Shown here piece after piece: positions 1-12,089 of a stretch of DNA of 64,000 bases. The DNA comes from Biscogniauxia marginata (lineage: Eukaryota; Ascomycota; Sordariomycetes; Xylariales; Xylariaceae). The stretch covers positions 620,001 through 684,000 of the forward strand of contig MU404059.1 of the NCBI GenBank assembly GCA_022695795.1. The letters are read 5' to 3'. The notes beneath the pieces are model-generated. The model made no database searches. It saw only the letters and a program-made list of their open reading frames with translations, and was not told the DNA's origin. Position 1 is the stretch's first letter. The number at the start of each line of letters is the position of its first letter. Both the position numbers and the translations under genes were made by a program.

Positions 1-470
1 GAGGTCTGCCAGGAATTCTCTGCCTTTTTATACCCAATCTGACTGTCTGATGGCTTACCTCATCCTATGCATGTTGGTCCCTATGAATCCAACCTCAGTA
101 TCTACCCCCAATGACCGTCCTGCCATATGACTAACTGGTCTTGGCAGCTCTCAGGTGTCCATCCGTGTGACAGAAAAGCTATCAAATTTGTGACAAGGGC
201 TGATGGACTTGGAACGATGGTTCGATTTCGACTAATATTTCTCTTATGTCTCAAGGGACTTAAGAGTCTAAGTTAATTCATGAGGTCCTCCAGGAATTTC
301 CTACGTACTTATACACAATCTATTACCTAGGGCATCTCTCATCCTACGCACGTTGGTACCATTGAATCCAGCATCATTATCTATCTCCAATCGTAGTTTG
401 CTCATGACCAACTGGTCTTGGCAGCGCCTACAGGTGTCTCTCCGTGTGACAAAACTCGAATGAAATTAGG
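1..470. repeat. Diverged tandem duplication, ~281-bp period
   Basis: Bases 1-~195 match bases 282-~470 in order: both begin GAGGTC..CCAGGAATT and share CTCATCCTA.GCA.GTTGG, TGAATCCA, AACTGGTCTTGGCAGC and CAGGTGTC..TCCGTGTGACA. By eye identity is roughly 70-75%, and many differences are C/T or A/G transitions in both directions. The left copy is cut by the window edge, so more units may lie outside. Confidence 0.75.
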
Positions 471-2368
471 TTTCTAGATCGTATCCTCGCAGGACCAGAG
501 GAAATACCGAGGCATGCTATGGCCTTGACTCTCGAGTTTTGGGTCCCTTGTGTTGTGGAATACCTAGTGCTACATAAATTATGGTTAAGACTTTCCATAG
601 ATGGCTAAGAGAGATGAGTACATAAGGCATGTCAATATAGAGAGAATAACGGGAGAGGCCCTGATCTATTGCCATCCTTACACATACCCGGCATACACAG
701 CAGCAGGTTGGGCCGGAACCCTCCCCTAGTCCGGAATGGCCTGTCTACTTCATCCGTATATACTGAAGGGCATATTGTCGGGCAATTAAGTGACCTCCTT
801 CCTCTTGCCTTTACAGGCACTTCATGCTTGTATCGTTCTTTATAGAGGCGATAGACTTTAATTTTGAAGAGTAATATATCTCTATTCCATACCTTTAAAT
901 CTTCACTCTAGTCTCTGGGCTCACCCATCTTGACAATTAACACAAGCGAACCCTTAATGTATAGGTCCCTAACCTTGCAGCCAAAGTCCTTGCCTCGAAT
1001 TTCAACATTGTCTTAGGTAGGTATAGTTGAGAAAAAAGAGTAGGTAGCTTGTCGTGCAATCTACCCTAGAGCCTCTTTTTAACTTAACTAGCTACTGATG
1101 TATAACTACGGGAAATCCTCAAGGGACTTGCGTCGGCTATCCAAAAGCTATAACGTGTACTCGAACTTGAGACTGCTTCCATCAAATAACCTCTCACTAA
1201 CCGAAACTGTGTATGTAATACCTAACGTTCGGGAGGTGAGATGGAGAGCAATATCTTTTTCTTTGATTATAGCAACACGAACACTTTCGGATCAGGATAT
1301 CATGGCGCCAGAGAATGGAAGGATTTCTTCTCCTTGTAAGTGCTACCTGGTATAGGATATGCGTGTAAGATTTTGGCGAGGTACTTACTCTAGATAAGAC
1401 TGCTATCTGCAAGACAACGGGAATCGATTACACGTTTCTGCCACGTATAATCAGTATTTTCACACCTATTATCAGGTACTTTAGTAGATCTACTTATTCT
1501 ACCCAGTCACTTATCTCCGGTGACATACCTCCTATTTTCGAGCCCTAGACTAAGTACTACCTAAGAGGTGCTCACTTATCGGAGGCGGAGTGCTCGGACA
1601 CCGGCTCTGACCTGTACGCGTGTCTGAATTCCATATCACATGTGAACGAACTTTGAGCCAAGACGAGATCTCTCGGCAGGACAGATGCTTCTCCCAGACA
1701 CCAACCTTTCCTTTATTCTTTCTCTGATGATCTCCCTGCACTTCCTTTAAGCCACGTATTTTGGATCAGGTAGGTATGGATCTTCAGTTCAGATGCAAAC
1801 CTCCAGTCGGTGACTTTAAATTAGCAGAAGTTACCGAGACATGGCCCCTATACTTTGCTATGATGTTCGCTAGCGACTTGGGATGGGTTCTCAAAAAAAA
1901 AAAAAAGTGTTCAAGACACATATGCATTCTGCATGGATAAGTAGGTGTATGTATGTATTGTTGAGTTGGTGCCAAGATCCAGGGGATTGGCGTTGGGACC
2001 GTTTTGGCTGCGCTCTAGCAGGTTAGCTTTAGTGGGGCATCACGGCGAACTCAGCACGTTGCTGTCCCTAGCTCGGCCTAGCTTTCCACTACAGACGGAG
2101 CTTCAGGGTCTTTCCTCCCAGGGCCCCCCCAGAGCGCCCCCAGCTCCCCCCCCCGCTGCCAGCCACTCACAGACGGCGATTGCCCAATTGAATCGTAATT
2201 GCACAATTGAAAATCGAAACTGGTCGGAGGGGGAGGAGGCGGTCTGCCTCTAAGAAAACTTTCGAACAACCGCACCTTGGGCTAAATTCTTCCCTCCTTT
2301 CCCTCCGCACAACTTGGAAAGGTTTGCGTACGCTCTGCCAGCACCGGTTGGCTCTGCATACTTTCGCC
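1..2368. other. Gene-free left end of window
   Basis: No convincing coding region. All open frames are short, lack splice-compatible continuation and show no recognisable domains. The first ~470 bases hold a diverged direct repeat (separate entry). An A-run lies near 1893-1906. From about 2080 the sequence becomes C/T-rich with runs of C, as expected of the promoter and leader of the methyltransferase gene that starts at 2369. Confidence 0.6.
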
Positions 2369-4159
2369 ATGTCCAAGCCTCACAGCGTCAACGGGAGTGA
2401 ATCCGAGTTCGAGTTCATCGAAACTCCGAAAGCTCCCACTCCCACCTTTGAGAAGTTCGAAGAGTGCGGTGTGCGAACTACCTCGGTGAGTTTCGACTGA
2501 CCTTTCCTTCGCCTGCCAACCCCTATCGCGCTGCCGCTGCGAGCCAGACTGCTGACGACGGTGCTTTCTTGCTATCTAGTACCCGGCCATTAAGAATGCT
2601 CCCCTCCCTGCTGATTCCGCCGGCTCGGATAGCTTCTCCAACACCCTGCTATTCTCCTTGCTCGGCGGTGTACCACTCTGGCTGTCATGGAAGGTCGGCG
2701 GTGGCTTGAAGACCGCCATCTTCTTTGGCCTGTTCACCAGCATCCCCATCCTGGCTGGCTTCTGGTTGACCATTTCTTCCATAAGCCCCCGAAAGAACGA
2801 GAAGGCCAAATACCCCGGCCGCCCCATCGAACACTATCTCACCTTCAAGAAACAATCTGATCAGTTCAAATACCATGGCAGGAACAAGATTCCCCTGGAG
2901 ACTTTCTATGAGATGTACTTTGACGGAGATGTGGACTTCAACGGTGACTGCTTGGAGGTCTTGGAATACCGACATGACTGGGCAAGCTTCCGCTTCACCT
3001 GGGGTCTCTGCAAGTACTTCCTCTTTGGCATGATGCCTGAAGTTATCATGCACTCTCGAAGCCAGGGTAAGTAGCACCCATGGCCCCCCCTCTTAAGAAA
3101 ACGGTTGGCTGACTTGACCAAGACGAGGAACAAGTCCGTGACCACTACGACCGTGGCGATGATTTCTACGGATGGTTCCTGGGACCTCGTATGATCTACA
3201 CTTCTGGTATTATCAGCGACATCAACACCGAGGAGACCCTCGAACAGCTCCAGGACAACAAGCTAGCTATCGTTTGCGAGAAGATCAATCTCCAAGAGGG
3301 TGAGTCCTTGCTCGACATTGGCTGCGGTTGGGGAACTCTTGCCCGGTTCGCCAGTGTCAACTATGGTGCCCACGCTACAGGTGTTACCCTTGGCCGCAAC
3401 CAAACAGCTTGGGGTAACAAGGCTCTTCGCAACGTCGGCATCCCAGAGGAGCAGAGCAGGATTCTGTGCATGGACTACCGAGACATCCCAGCCCCGGAGG
3501 GCGGATACAAGAAGATCACCTGTCTTGAAATGGCTGAGCACGTTGGTGTCCGTAAGCTAGGTTCCTTCTTCAAGCAGGTGCACGACATGCTCGACGATGA
3601 CGGTGTCTTCTTCCTGCAGATAGCTGGCCTCCGCAAGGCCTGGCAATACGAAGATCTAATCTGGGGTCTGTTCATGAACAAGTATATCTTCCCAGGTGCG
3701 GACGCGTCGACCCCTCTTGGATTCGTCACAGACAAGCTTGAGGGTGCCGGATTCGAGGTCAAGGGTGTCGACACGATTGGCGTTCATTACTCTGCAACTC
3801 TCTGGCGCTGGTATAGGAACTGGATGGCCAATCGCGAGAAGGTCGAGGCAAAGTATGGGAAGCGATGGTTCCGCGTAAGTTTTGAATAGCCGGCAATGTG
3901 TGTCCTGAATATGTCTGCTGACGAACGGGTTTAGATCTGGGAATATTTCTTGGCTATATCTACCATTGCCTCGCGGCAGGGTACGGCGACTTGCTGGCAA
4001 ATCGTGCTCGTCAAGAACATCAACTCGACTCACCGAATTGAGGGCATCCCAAGCCAATACGGACTGTCCGGAGCCTACCAAGCTGCTACTAAGGTGGTGG
4101 ACTTCCAGGCTTGGGCTCGGAAGAACGCCGACCAGTTCCCTACGTCGGCAGCTCAGTAA
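2369..4159 (+). CDS. Sphingolipid C9-methyltransferase (cyclopropane-fatty-acyl-synthase family)
   Basis: Four exons: 2369-2485, 2580-3066, 3123-3874, 3935-4159, giving 526 aa, the usual length for this fungal family. It methylates C9 of the sphingoid base of ceramide, with S-adenosylmethionine as donor, at the ER/Golgi on the way to fungal glucosylceramide. After a short acidic N-terminus come two hydrophobic segments (about residues 60-105). The SAM-binding motif LLDIGCGWGTLARFA is near residue 264, followed by the family-typical YRDIP and CLEMAEHVGVR stretches. The first ATG is used, and all three introns have GT-AG ends with consistent phases. The C-terminal exon reads through to a stop after SAAQ. 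The reaction and location are known for the family; here they are inferred from strong sequence resemblance. Confidence 0.95.
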
Positions 4160-4992
4160 AACAGTATGGCCCCGGCTGGTTGCAAGTCTATCTTGAGGCT
4201 GCTGAAGCCGGGGAATAATTATGGGCTTGTTGCAACGATATGTAGTCTATGATTTGCTTATTCGGGAACGACACGAAAAATTTGACGATGGTTGTGGTCA
4301 TGTAGAGACTAGCAGCTGGCAGTTGGAACAAGCATGACACGGGCTAGTTGTAATTGGACCAGGATGTACGGTAGAAGAGGAGAGGATAATTAATTGGCTT
4401 GGCCACCGAGATGAGATCGCTATTGCCATGTGTTTTTGATGGCTGCATGCAACACTGAGTGGTGGGAGTGCTAATGTACTAAGGTTACTGGCTCGTGGAT
4501 ACATACCTACATTACATGATGTACGTGTTGAAACAAAGGAAATAATTCGAGATCGGTTGTATACCAGGTGCATAGCTCGTACATTACCTCCATACATTGC
4601 ACGTACCAAACGTACGTGGGATACATAAAGTGGGTCTGATAATAGGTATGTATGTATGTAGGTAGTGGGGTGGCCAGTTATTTTCGCATCAATTTGTCCC
4701 AGCCATTGGCAGGTTTGTTTGATACCTGGAGCTTAGACCACGTGCGTTAAGGCCATCTCCCCAAATTGCAGCCGAGTTGCCAAGCCACTCCTTGTCTCGG
4801 CCTTCAGACCTTACTTACTTTCTCTCACTCCGTGCTTGTCGACCGAGCTTCGTCATCTACCATCTAACGCTACACGGGGCAGACGGATATTCTGACCTCA
4901 ACTTCCATCGGGGAGCTTCGCCGCTCTCCTCATCTTTTGCAACTTTACCCTTCCCTGAACTCGCATTTAATCAAGGCGCCTCTCCTTTATCG
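4160..4992. other. Intergenic, Pan1 promoter and leader
   Basis: No gene seen. GTAT/GTAG tetranucleotide words occur at 4646-4665. From 4770 to 4992 the sequence is C/T-rich, and its frame is open into the Pan1 coding sequence but contains no ATG, so translation should begin at 4993. Confidence 0.6.
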
Positions 4993-7900
4993 ATGTATTC
5001 CAATTCCAATTCATTCCTGGGCGGCGGCAATAGCCTCCGTCCGGGCTCCCAGCAGCAGTATGGCAACTCGTTCGGCATGGGCGCTGGTCCAGGCCAACAA
5101 CCGGGACAACAGCCTTCCCCTTTTGCACCGCAGCCTACGGGTTTCGGACAGGCTCCCTTGAGCCAACAATACACGGGCTTTCCAGGCGCGCAAGGCATGC
5201 AGCCCCAGGCCACGGGCATGCCGCATCAGCAACCACCACCGAACCTCCAACCTCAGTTCACTGGCTATCCCGGCCAGCCTCCTCCACAGCAGAGTTTCCA
5301 GACGGGTGTGCCGCCAATACCGCAGATACCGCAGCAGTTCCAACAACAATATCAGCAACAGCAACAGCAGCAACAACCGCAGCAGCAGCCCCAAAACACC
5401 TTCTCGGCCCAGTCTACCCAACCTCCACCGGCCGCGACGCCGCCTGCCCCGGCATTGCTGGCTCAGCCAACTGGTTTCAGTGCCATGGCCGCCTCTTTCA
5501 AGACGGGCAGTGCCAATACGCAGCCAACAGGACAGGGAGCCCAGAAGCCATCTGTAAAGATACCTAACATTCGCTTGTCTTTCATCACAGCCCAGGATCA
5601 AGGCAAGTTCGAGACGCTGTTCAAATCTGCTGTTGGCGACGGCCGGACGACAATGTCTGGCGAGAAAGCGCGGGATCTGCTTCTGAGGTCGAGGCTAGAC
5701 GGAGATTCTCTGTCGCACATTTGGTAGGCACATTTTATCTTTTCTCCCGAAAGGTCACTAACTTAAGCATCTCAGGACCCTCGCCGACACCACTCGATCG
5801 GGCGAACTACATTTCCCAGAATTTGCGCTCGCCATGTATCTTTGCAATTTGAAGATGGTTGGAAAACCGTTGCCACAGAATCTGCCCGATAATATCAAGA
5901 ACGAGGTTTCTAGCATGGTTGATATCATAAGTTTCAGTGTTGCAGAGGAAGCTGCTGCTGGGGGTGCAACCAATACCTCAGATTTTACGAGACAAAATAC
6001 TGCGACCCCCCCGACAATACAGCACCCCCAGCCCCAAGCATCAAACTCTCAGCTGCTACAAACCCAGATGACTGGATTCCCAAGTCAACAAACTGGATTC
6101 CTAGGTCAGCCGCAAGGCCTCCAGCCTCAAACAACCGGCTTCCCTGGCGGCATGAACAATCCCCAGCCCACGGGATACAACGGTCCTAGACCTCCAATGC
6201 CACTGATGCCTACAGGTTTCGCTGGAGGTCTGTCTCCTGCAAGCGCAGCGCCCTTGAACGCCCAGCCGACTGGCATGCCAGGGCAATGGGGCTTAGTGAA
6301 TGCCCCCGCGACCGGTCTACCTAATATTGACGCGTTACAAGCTCGCATGATGCCTAAGGCCGGCCGAGAGCAACAAAACTATACCACAGCTGGTCTGGCA
6401 GGTAATGCTGTTATTCCTTGGGCTATTACTAAAGACGAGAAGAAACGGTACGACGAGCTATTCCGGGCCTGGGATGGTCTCGGCAAGGGCTTCATTGGGG
6501 GAGATCAGGCAATTGAGATCATGGGTCAAAGTGGTCTGGAGAAGACTGACCTCGAACGTATATGGACGCTGTCCGATAATGGGAATAAGGGACGTCTCAA
6601 TCTTGATGAGTTTGCCGTGGCCATGCATCTCATTTATAGGAAGCTTAACGGCTACCCCGTTCCCAATACTTTACCACCAGAGCTTGTACCACCATCTACA
6701 CGAAATTTCACCGAGTCACTAGGCACGATCAAATCCATGCTGAGCCAGGAATCCGACTACCGCAAGCAATCGGGAGCTTCTTTACTTCCCCAGAAGACGG
6801 GTGTTAGCTACATGAAGAGTCACTCATTTAAAGGGAGCCCTGGTGGTCTTAGCCCCGGGCGAAAGGACGCGACTGTCTATAAAAATAACGATGATGAGAT
6901 TGGCTACCGATCTAGTGCTCGTCGCAGAGTTGGCAATGCATCTCCTCGGCCCGCCTCTCCATCCTCTGTGGCGTCCAACGATGATTTGACTTTGGACCAA
7001 TTGAAAAAGAAGATCAAAGAAAAGCAAATTCTCCTCGATGCCATGGATTTCAAGGACGAGGCAGCCGCCGAAGAAGATGATATTCTAGACAGGCGTGACC
7101 GACGTGAAGCTGAGGAGCTATACCGCCGTATCCGAAGAATCCAGGATGATATCGACGCTCATCCGGATGCTGCCGTTACGAGCGGTAATTCGGAAGCCGA
7201 ACGGAGAGCCCTGAAGCGTCAGCTTCAGAATCTTACAGATAAGATTCCCGAACTGGCATCGCAAGTGAGGAAGACTGAAAAGGCTATTGCCGATGCTAAG
7301 CTCGAACTATTCCGACTAAAGGATGCCAAAGCTCATCCAGGAAGCGCCTTGAATATCATCGGGACTGGACCAGGTGGTGCAATTACCGAGTCTGACCGCC
7401 TCAAAGCTAGAGCCAAGGCTATGATGCAGCAAAGGACTGCGGCCTTGACTGGAAAGAAGGTAGACGTTGGTGACGACGATGCGGATGCGCCGAAGCGTCT
7501 GGAAGAAGAGAACATCAAGATTAGAACTGAGAAGGAGAACAATGAGCGGATGGTCCGAGACGTTGAGGATAGCGTAAAGGAGTTTGCTCGAGGCATTGAA
7601 GACAACCTCAAAGAAGGTGGCCAAAGCTCTGCCAATGAGCACGAGAGGCGGCGATGGGAGGACGCTCTCGGTGTCGAGGACGAAGTTCGTGACTTTATCT
7701 TTGATCTTCAACGGTCTAGTCGAGCTGCCCGGATCAGAGTTCAGGATCGAAGTGGTGGACGCTCTGCTACTGCCGAGCCGGTCAAAGCAGAAGCGCCTCC
7801 GGCTCGAACCGATAGTCCATCACTGGCATCGCGCACCGCTTCAACGCCAAGTTCTCAGTCGCCCGCGCCTGGTGGTGGGTCATACTCGGCGTACAAGACT

Positions 7901-9520
7901 CCGGAGGAGAGAGCTGCTTTTATCAAGCAACAGGCTGAGCAACGCATGGCTGAGCGTTTGGCAGCCCTTGGTATTAAGGCTCCCTCCAAACCTGGAGAGA
8001 CTTCTGCGCAGCGAATGGAACGGGAGAGGGCCGAGCGTGCCGCAAAGCTTCGCCAGGCAGAAGAAGAAGACGCACGCCGAGAAGCTGAGCGACAAGCTAG
8101 AATCGCTGAGGAGCAAGGTGTGCCTCCTCCAGCTCCTAAAACGGAAGCGAAGAAACCCCCACCACCTCCTTCAAGGAAGAGTGCCAAGCACGAAGATACC
8201 GCGAAGAAAGCTGAAGAGGAGGAAGCAGCTAAAAGGGCAGAGGAAGAGCGCCTCTCAAGAGAGCACGAAGAACAACAGCGGGCCACACAACAAATGGAGT
8301 AAGTACACCCACTGACTATCATTTCAATCACAAATCCGGAACTGACTTTCAATAGGGTTGAGGCTAGGGCACAGGAGGATGAGCTCGCAAAGGAGCGCGA
8401 TGCTGCTTCTGCTCGTCTAAAGGCTTTGGAAGAGCAAGTTCGCCAAGGGAAGCTGAAGAAGGAAGAGGAAAAGAAGCGGAAGAAGGCAGCTATGGCTGAA
8501 GCTAAAGAAAAGGAAGCGAAGTTAGCTGCGCAGCGAGCCGAGATCGAAGCCGCACGTCAACGAGAACTTGAACTTCAAAGGCAACTCGAAGCTATGGATC
8601 AAGACTCGTCATCATCTGATGACGAGGAAGGACCCCAACAGATTACGCCACAGGCATCTACGCCAACCCTTGGTGGTAGTCAGATCGGTAGCCAAGAACT
8701 AGAACGGAAGGCGACCCCGCCTCCGGCCCCAGCGCCGCCGGCCATGTCACCGCCTACTATTGTGACGAGCCCTTCGTCGGAGACAGAAAGCCGCAATCCA
8801 TACTTCCGGATGCTGTCTCAGTCCTCGGACCCTTCGGCTGCACCTCCGGCGCCTGCACCAGCTGCGCCAGCTGCTCCTCCACCACCACCTCAACCCGAAG
8901 TGTCGACTAACCCCTTCCACCGAATGACCCAAGAAAACAAGGCTGCGGCCCCAGCTACCCAAATCATGCCTCAGCCTACCGGTCCAATCTCCAGAAAACG
9001 TCCTGACACGGATGATGAATGGGGATCAGACAACGAGGAATCTGATTCTGATTCTGACGATGATCGTCCGGCTGCTGGTGCGGCCCAGCTAGCCTCCCTT
9101 CTCTTTGGATCTATGGGCCCTCCTCGACCATTATCAGCTACGGGCGATAAGTCTGCGAGAGCTTCACCAGCTGTCGCCTCTGGCCCCTTCAGCCCCCCTG
9201 GTGAAGAGGCGGGCGAGTCACCAGCTGCACCTCCACCACCCCCACCGATGCCAGAAGCAAGCCCAGCAGCTCCGCCGCCACCTCCCCCGATGCCTGAGTC
9301 GGGAGCGCCCGCAGCACCACCTCCACCACCTCCAATTCCGGGCATGGGTGCCCCTCCTCCTCCTCCTCCGCCACCCCCCGCTGCTGGTGACATGCCAGCC
9401 CCGCCATCTGGTGGCCGACCTGCTGGCTTCCTAGGCGAAATTCAGATGGGCAAGGCGCTAAAGAAAACCCAAACGAAAGATAAGAGCGGTGCAGCAGTAT
9501 CAGGTCGTGTCTTGGACTAA
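4993..9520 (+). CDS. PAN1: Actin cytoskeleton-regulatory complex protein Pan1
   Basis: Three exons: 4993-5723, 5776-8298, 8356-9520, giving 1472 aa, the usual size for filamentous-fungal Pan1. It is the endocytic scaffold that binds Sla1/End3 and activates Arp2/3 at cortical actin patches. The N-terminus is Q/P-rich with repeated QPTG-type motifs (about residues 30-190). The first EH domain is at about 195-295 and a second QPTG-rich stretch at 300-450. The second EH domain (about 459-547) has an EF-hand-like loop [14 protein letters not shown] long charged coiled-coil region spans about 645-1130. Then come S/T/P-rich sequence, poly-proline runs (about 1360-1430) and a terminal WH2-like segment ([14 protein letters not shown]). 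The start is the first ATG in the open frame and gives the family-like [14 protein letters not shown]. Repeats such as QPTG are the kind phosphorylated by Ark/Prk kinases. Confidence 0.96.
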
Positions 9521-12089
9521 GATCTGTACTATAACCTTAGCGGAAGACGGTTGCTAGGCAAGCCTTAACAGAGAAGAGGGATATTAATCACGGGTTCGTA
9601 GAGAATTGGGGGCCTGAAAGTTCTTGGATTCGCGAGATTGTATGACAAGTGTCTTCTTGTATGTACCACTTTCCAGCGGTTTCCCAGTCTCGATTTGACT
9701 TTATACGGATATGCTGGCGGCGCCCCAGTAGACAGTAGAGAAACCTTTTTGTGCGATGACTGGCAGTCTAAAGAATTGGAATTTAATAGTTTTATTAGAG
9801 CATGCGATTGACGCTTTTATGTACGTGATTATGGGCTTGTAGCTAACGTTTTCGAAGTCCGGTTCCGTTGTCCATGGTTGTAGATGTGGCAAACCGGCTT
9901 ACAAAATGGAGCCGAAACGGGGCGGAGAGGGGCCCCGGCAAGCACCCGGTCTTAGGACAGAACACTGGGGAAAGTCACCTGGATCTTACGGAGGTTCAAA
10001 CGTTAACTGACTAGCAAAAACCGGCAGGATCCACTTCTCTTCACTTGTTTCGGGGCGCTAAGGGGCTTAGATGAATTGCCTGGTGATATTAGGTAGTCTT
10101 TCTTGAAGGATTGTCTGTTGGCTTTACGATTGCGGAGGATACTGAAGGTTCGTCTATAGAAAGCTTTGGTTGGTTCGGTAGTGATGGAGATGATGGGTCC
10201 GCTTTAGACTCGCTGGATTTGTAATCAGCTTGTTGTGTTAGTCGGGATAGTAGTATGTATAATAAAGAGGGCGTTGCTATATGAAAAGCCGTCGAGTTGA
10301 GCTGGGGGGAGGGGGGAGGGAAGAGTATACATAATGCGTTTCTATGAGGGACGACGAGGTTGTGCTCTCGAACGGGCGTTGATTCCGTCGGGGAGTGGAA
10401 AGATCTTCGCCGTGAAGATGACGATAAAGTTGATCTACCGTCGGGCTAGTAAAATACCTAGCATTCTGAACCTGGGGGGATCTACGATTCGGGCGGATTG
10501 TTTACGCTTACTACTACACTACAGCGACTATCTGCATAGAGATCGCCCATGTCCGGGGTTGTTACCTCGTATCATACACAACATGAGGCGGAGCTGTGTC
10601 TAAGTTAGTGTAGTCTACATAGTGGAACCTGGCTTGCGGAAACTTGGCGGAGATCGATAGTTATACGCCAGTGGTTCACGGGTTTTCCGGAGTTGATTGA
10701 CAGCGAAAAGAGTGTTTTGACTTAAATGTGAAACTATATATCACCCCATTGGACAAGTAGTATCACGAATAAGCCTTCTGGTGGTACAACAGGTCCTCCG
10801 GAAAATTATGGCGGTAAACTTCTGCATATGAGCTATAAATTAAACCTAGCCGAGAGAGAGAAAAAGGAAAAAAAGGAAGGAAGAAAGAAAACTGGAAAAA
10901 CAATGGCTACTTTCTAGACATCTGGGCGTTTAACATTGAACTAGATTTGATTATCACCAACCTGGTTAAAAGCTGCAGTTTACACTGGCCATAACCTTCT
11001 AAAACGGCCATCCAGAGTATGTGGGCATGAAAGTCGAGGCATACGAGACAATCATTATACGATATGGTCTAGATCTGGTAGGAAAATAGGTAGGGTTTTC
11101 TAGAACAGCAGTGTTTTCAAGACGGCCGAGTCCGGTTCGTTTATGATGTGTCTGTTCAACTGGGCAGACGTTATAATATAGTTCAAGGATGAGGACTATG
11201 GGAGATGCATATTTGATGTACACTAGGACTGGAAGCTATGGCAACGAGCCACTTGTTTTGTTACGTAAACTGCAGTGAATCGTATGCTTTACCTGTTTTG
11301 AGTGATAAACAGCTTGCAGGAGAGTTTACGCTAGTGTAGAGCGTCGGGATAGATACATTGCGTACATACCTAGGTAGTAGGTAAGAGAAGATCAACCGGG
11401 ACGGGATGACGAGATGGGAGGCGGATGTCTTGCTTGCGAGAGGGGAGGAGGATTTGTTTTGATTGGCGCCCGGGGGGTGGTGTTTATCGATAAACCTTCT
11501 AAATTGGAGAAAGCGTACAGATTAGTGGGGCCTGGGGGAGCTTGAGCCATGAAACAAGGCGGGATGGTACTATATCGGGTTGGTTGCCGTGGCGACGAGC
11601 TGTACGACACCACCCGTCGGCCTAGCTCGACTCACCGAGCGTCCATGCGAATAATAGGCTTTACCATCCTCTTTGCTATTGTTGATCCGCCCGACAATTT
11701 TCCCCCCTCCCTCCACTACACGGCGCGTCTGGACAGTTTCATTGCAGCTGCTCGACATCGCAAGCGAATGCGCACGACATACTTCTAGTACTGTTACCAT
11801 CTTGCCTGCAATGCATCTCTCGAGTTTTGCGACATTCTCGCCGTCGTAGAAAGAAACGAGAAGAGAAAAAAAAAACCCTGCGCCTGCGCCTGCGCATTAC
11901 GCATCCCCCCCTTTCTTCCACATTCCAGAGCAAATTCAGATCCTTCCACCCTCATTCGACCGAGCTGCCGAATGACTGAGACGTAAGACACTAGAACTAC
12001 ACTGTCACTAGCTATCCCGCACTCTCTCGACGAACACGGCGCACAAACATCTGCATTGTCTGCGCGTCGCCCAGAATAAACCATCCACA
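9521..12089. other. Intergenic region between Pan1 and Ase1
   Basis: No supported gene. An 89-codon open frame at 10334-10603 has no domain and no splice continuation. A purine run of GAGA/GGAA words lies at 10854-10900. 11800-12089 is pyrimidine-rich and probably contains the Ase1 promoter and leader. Confidence 0.55.

Noticed and set aside
7584..8315. 243-codon Arg/Leu-rich frame overlapping Pan1
   Set aside because: It is antiphase to the well-supported Pan1 coiled-coil coding region and is low in complexity.
10334..10603. Possible 89-codon gene between Pan1 and Ase1
   Set aside because: Basic, low-similarity product in the 3' region of Pan1 with no further support.
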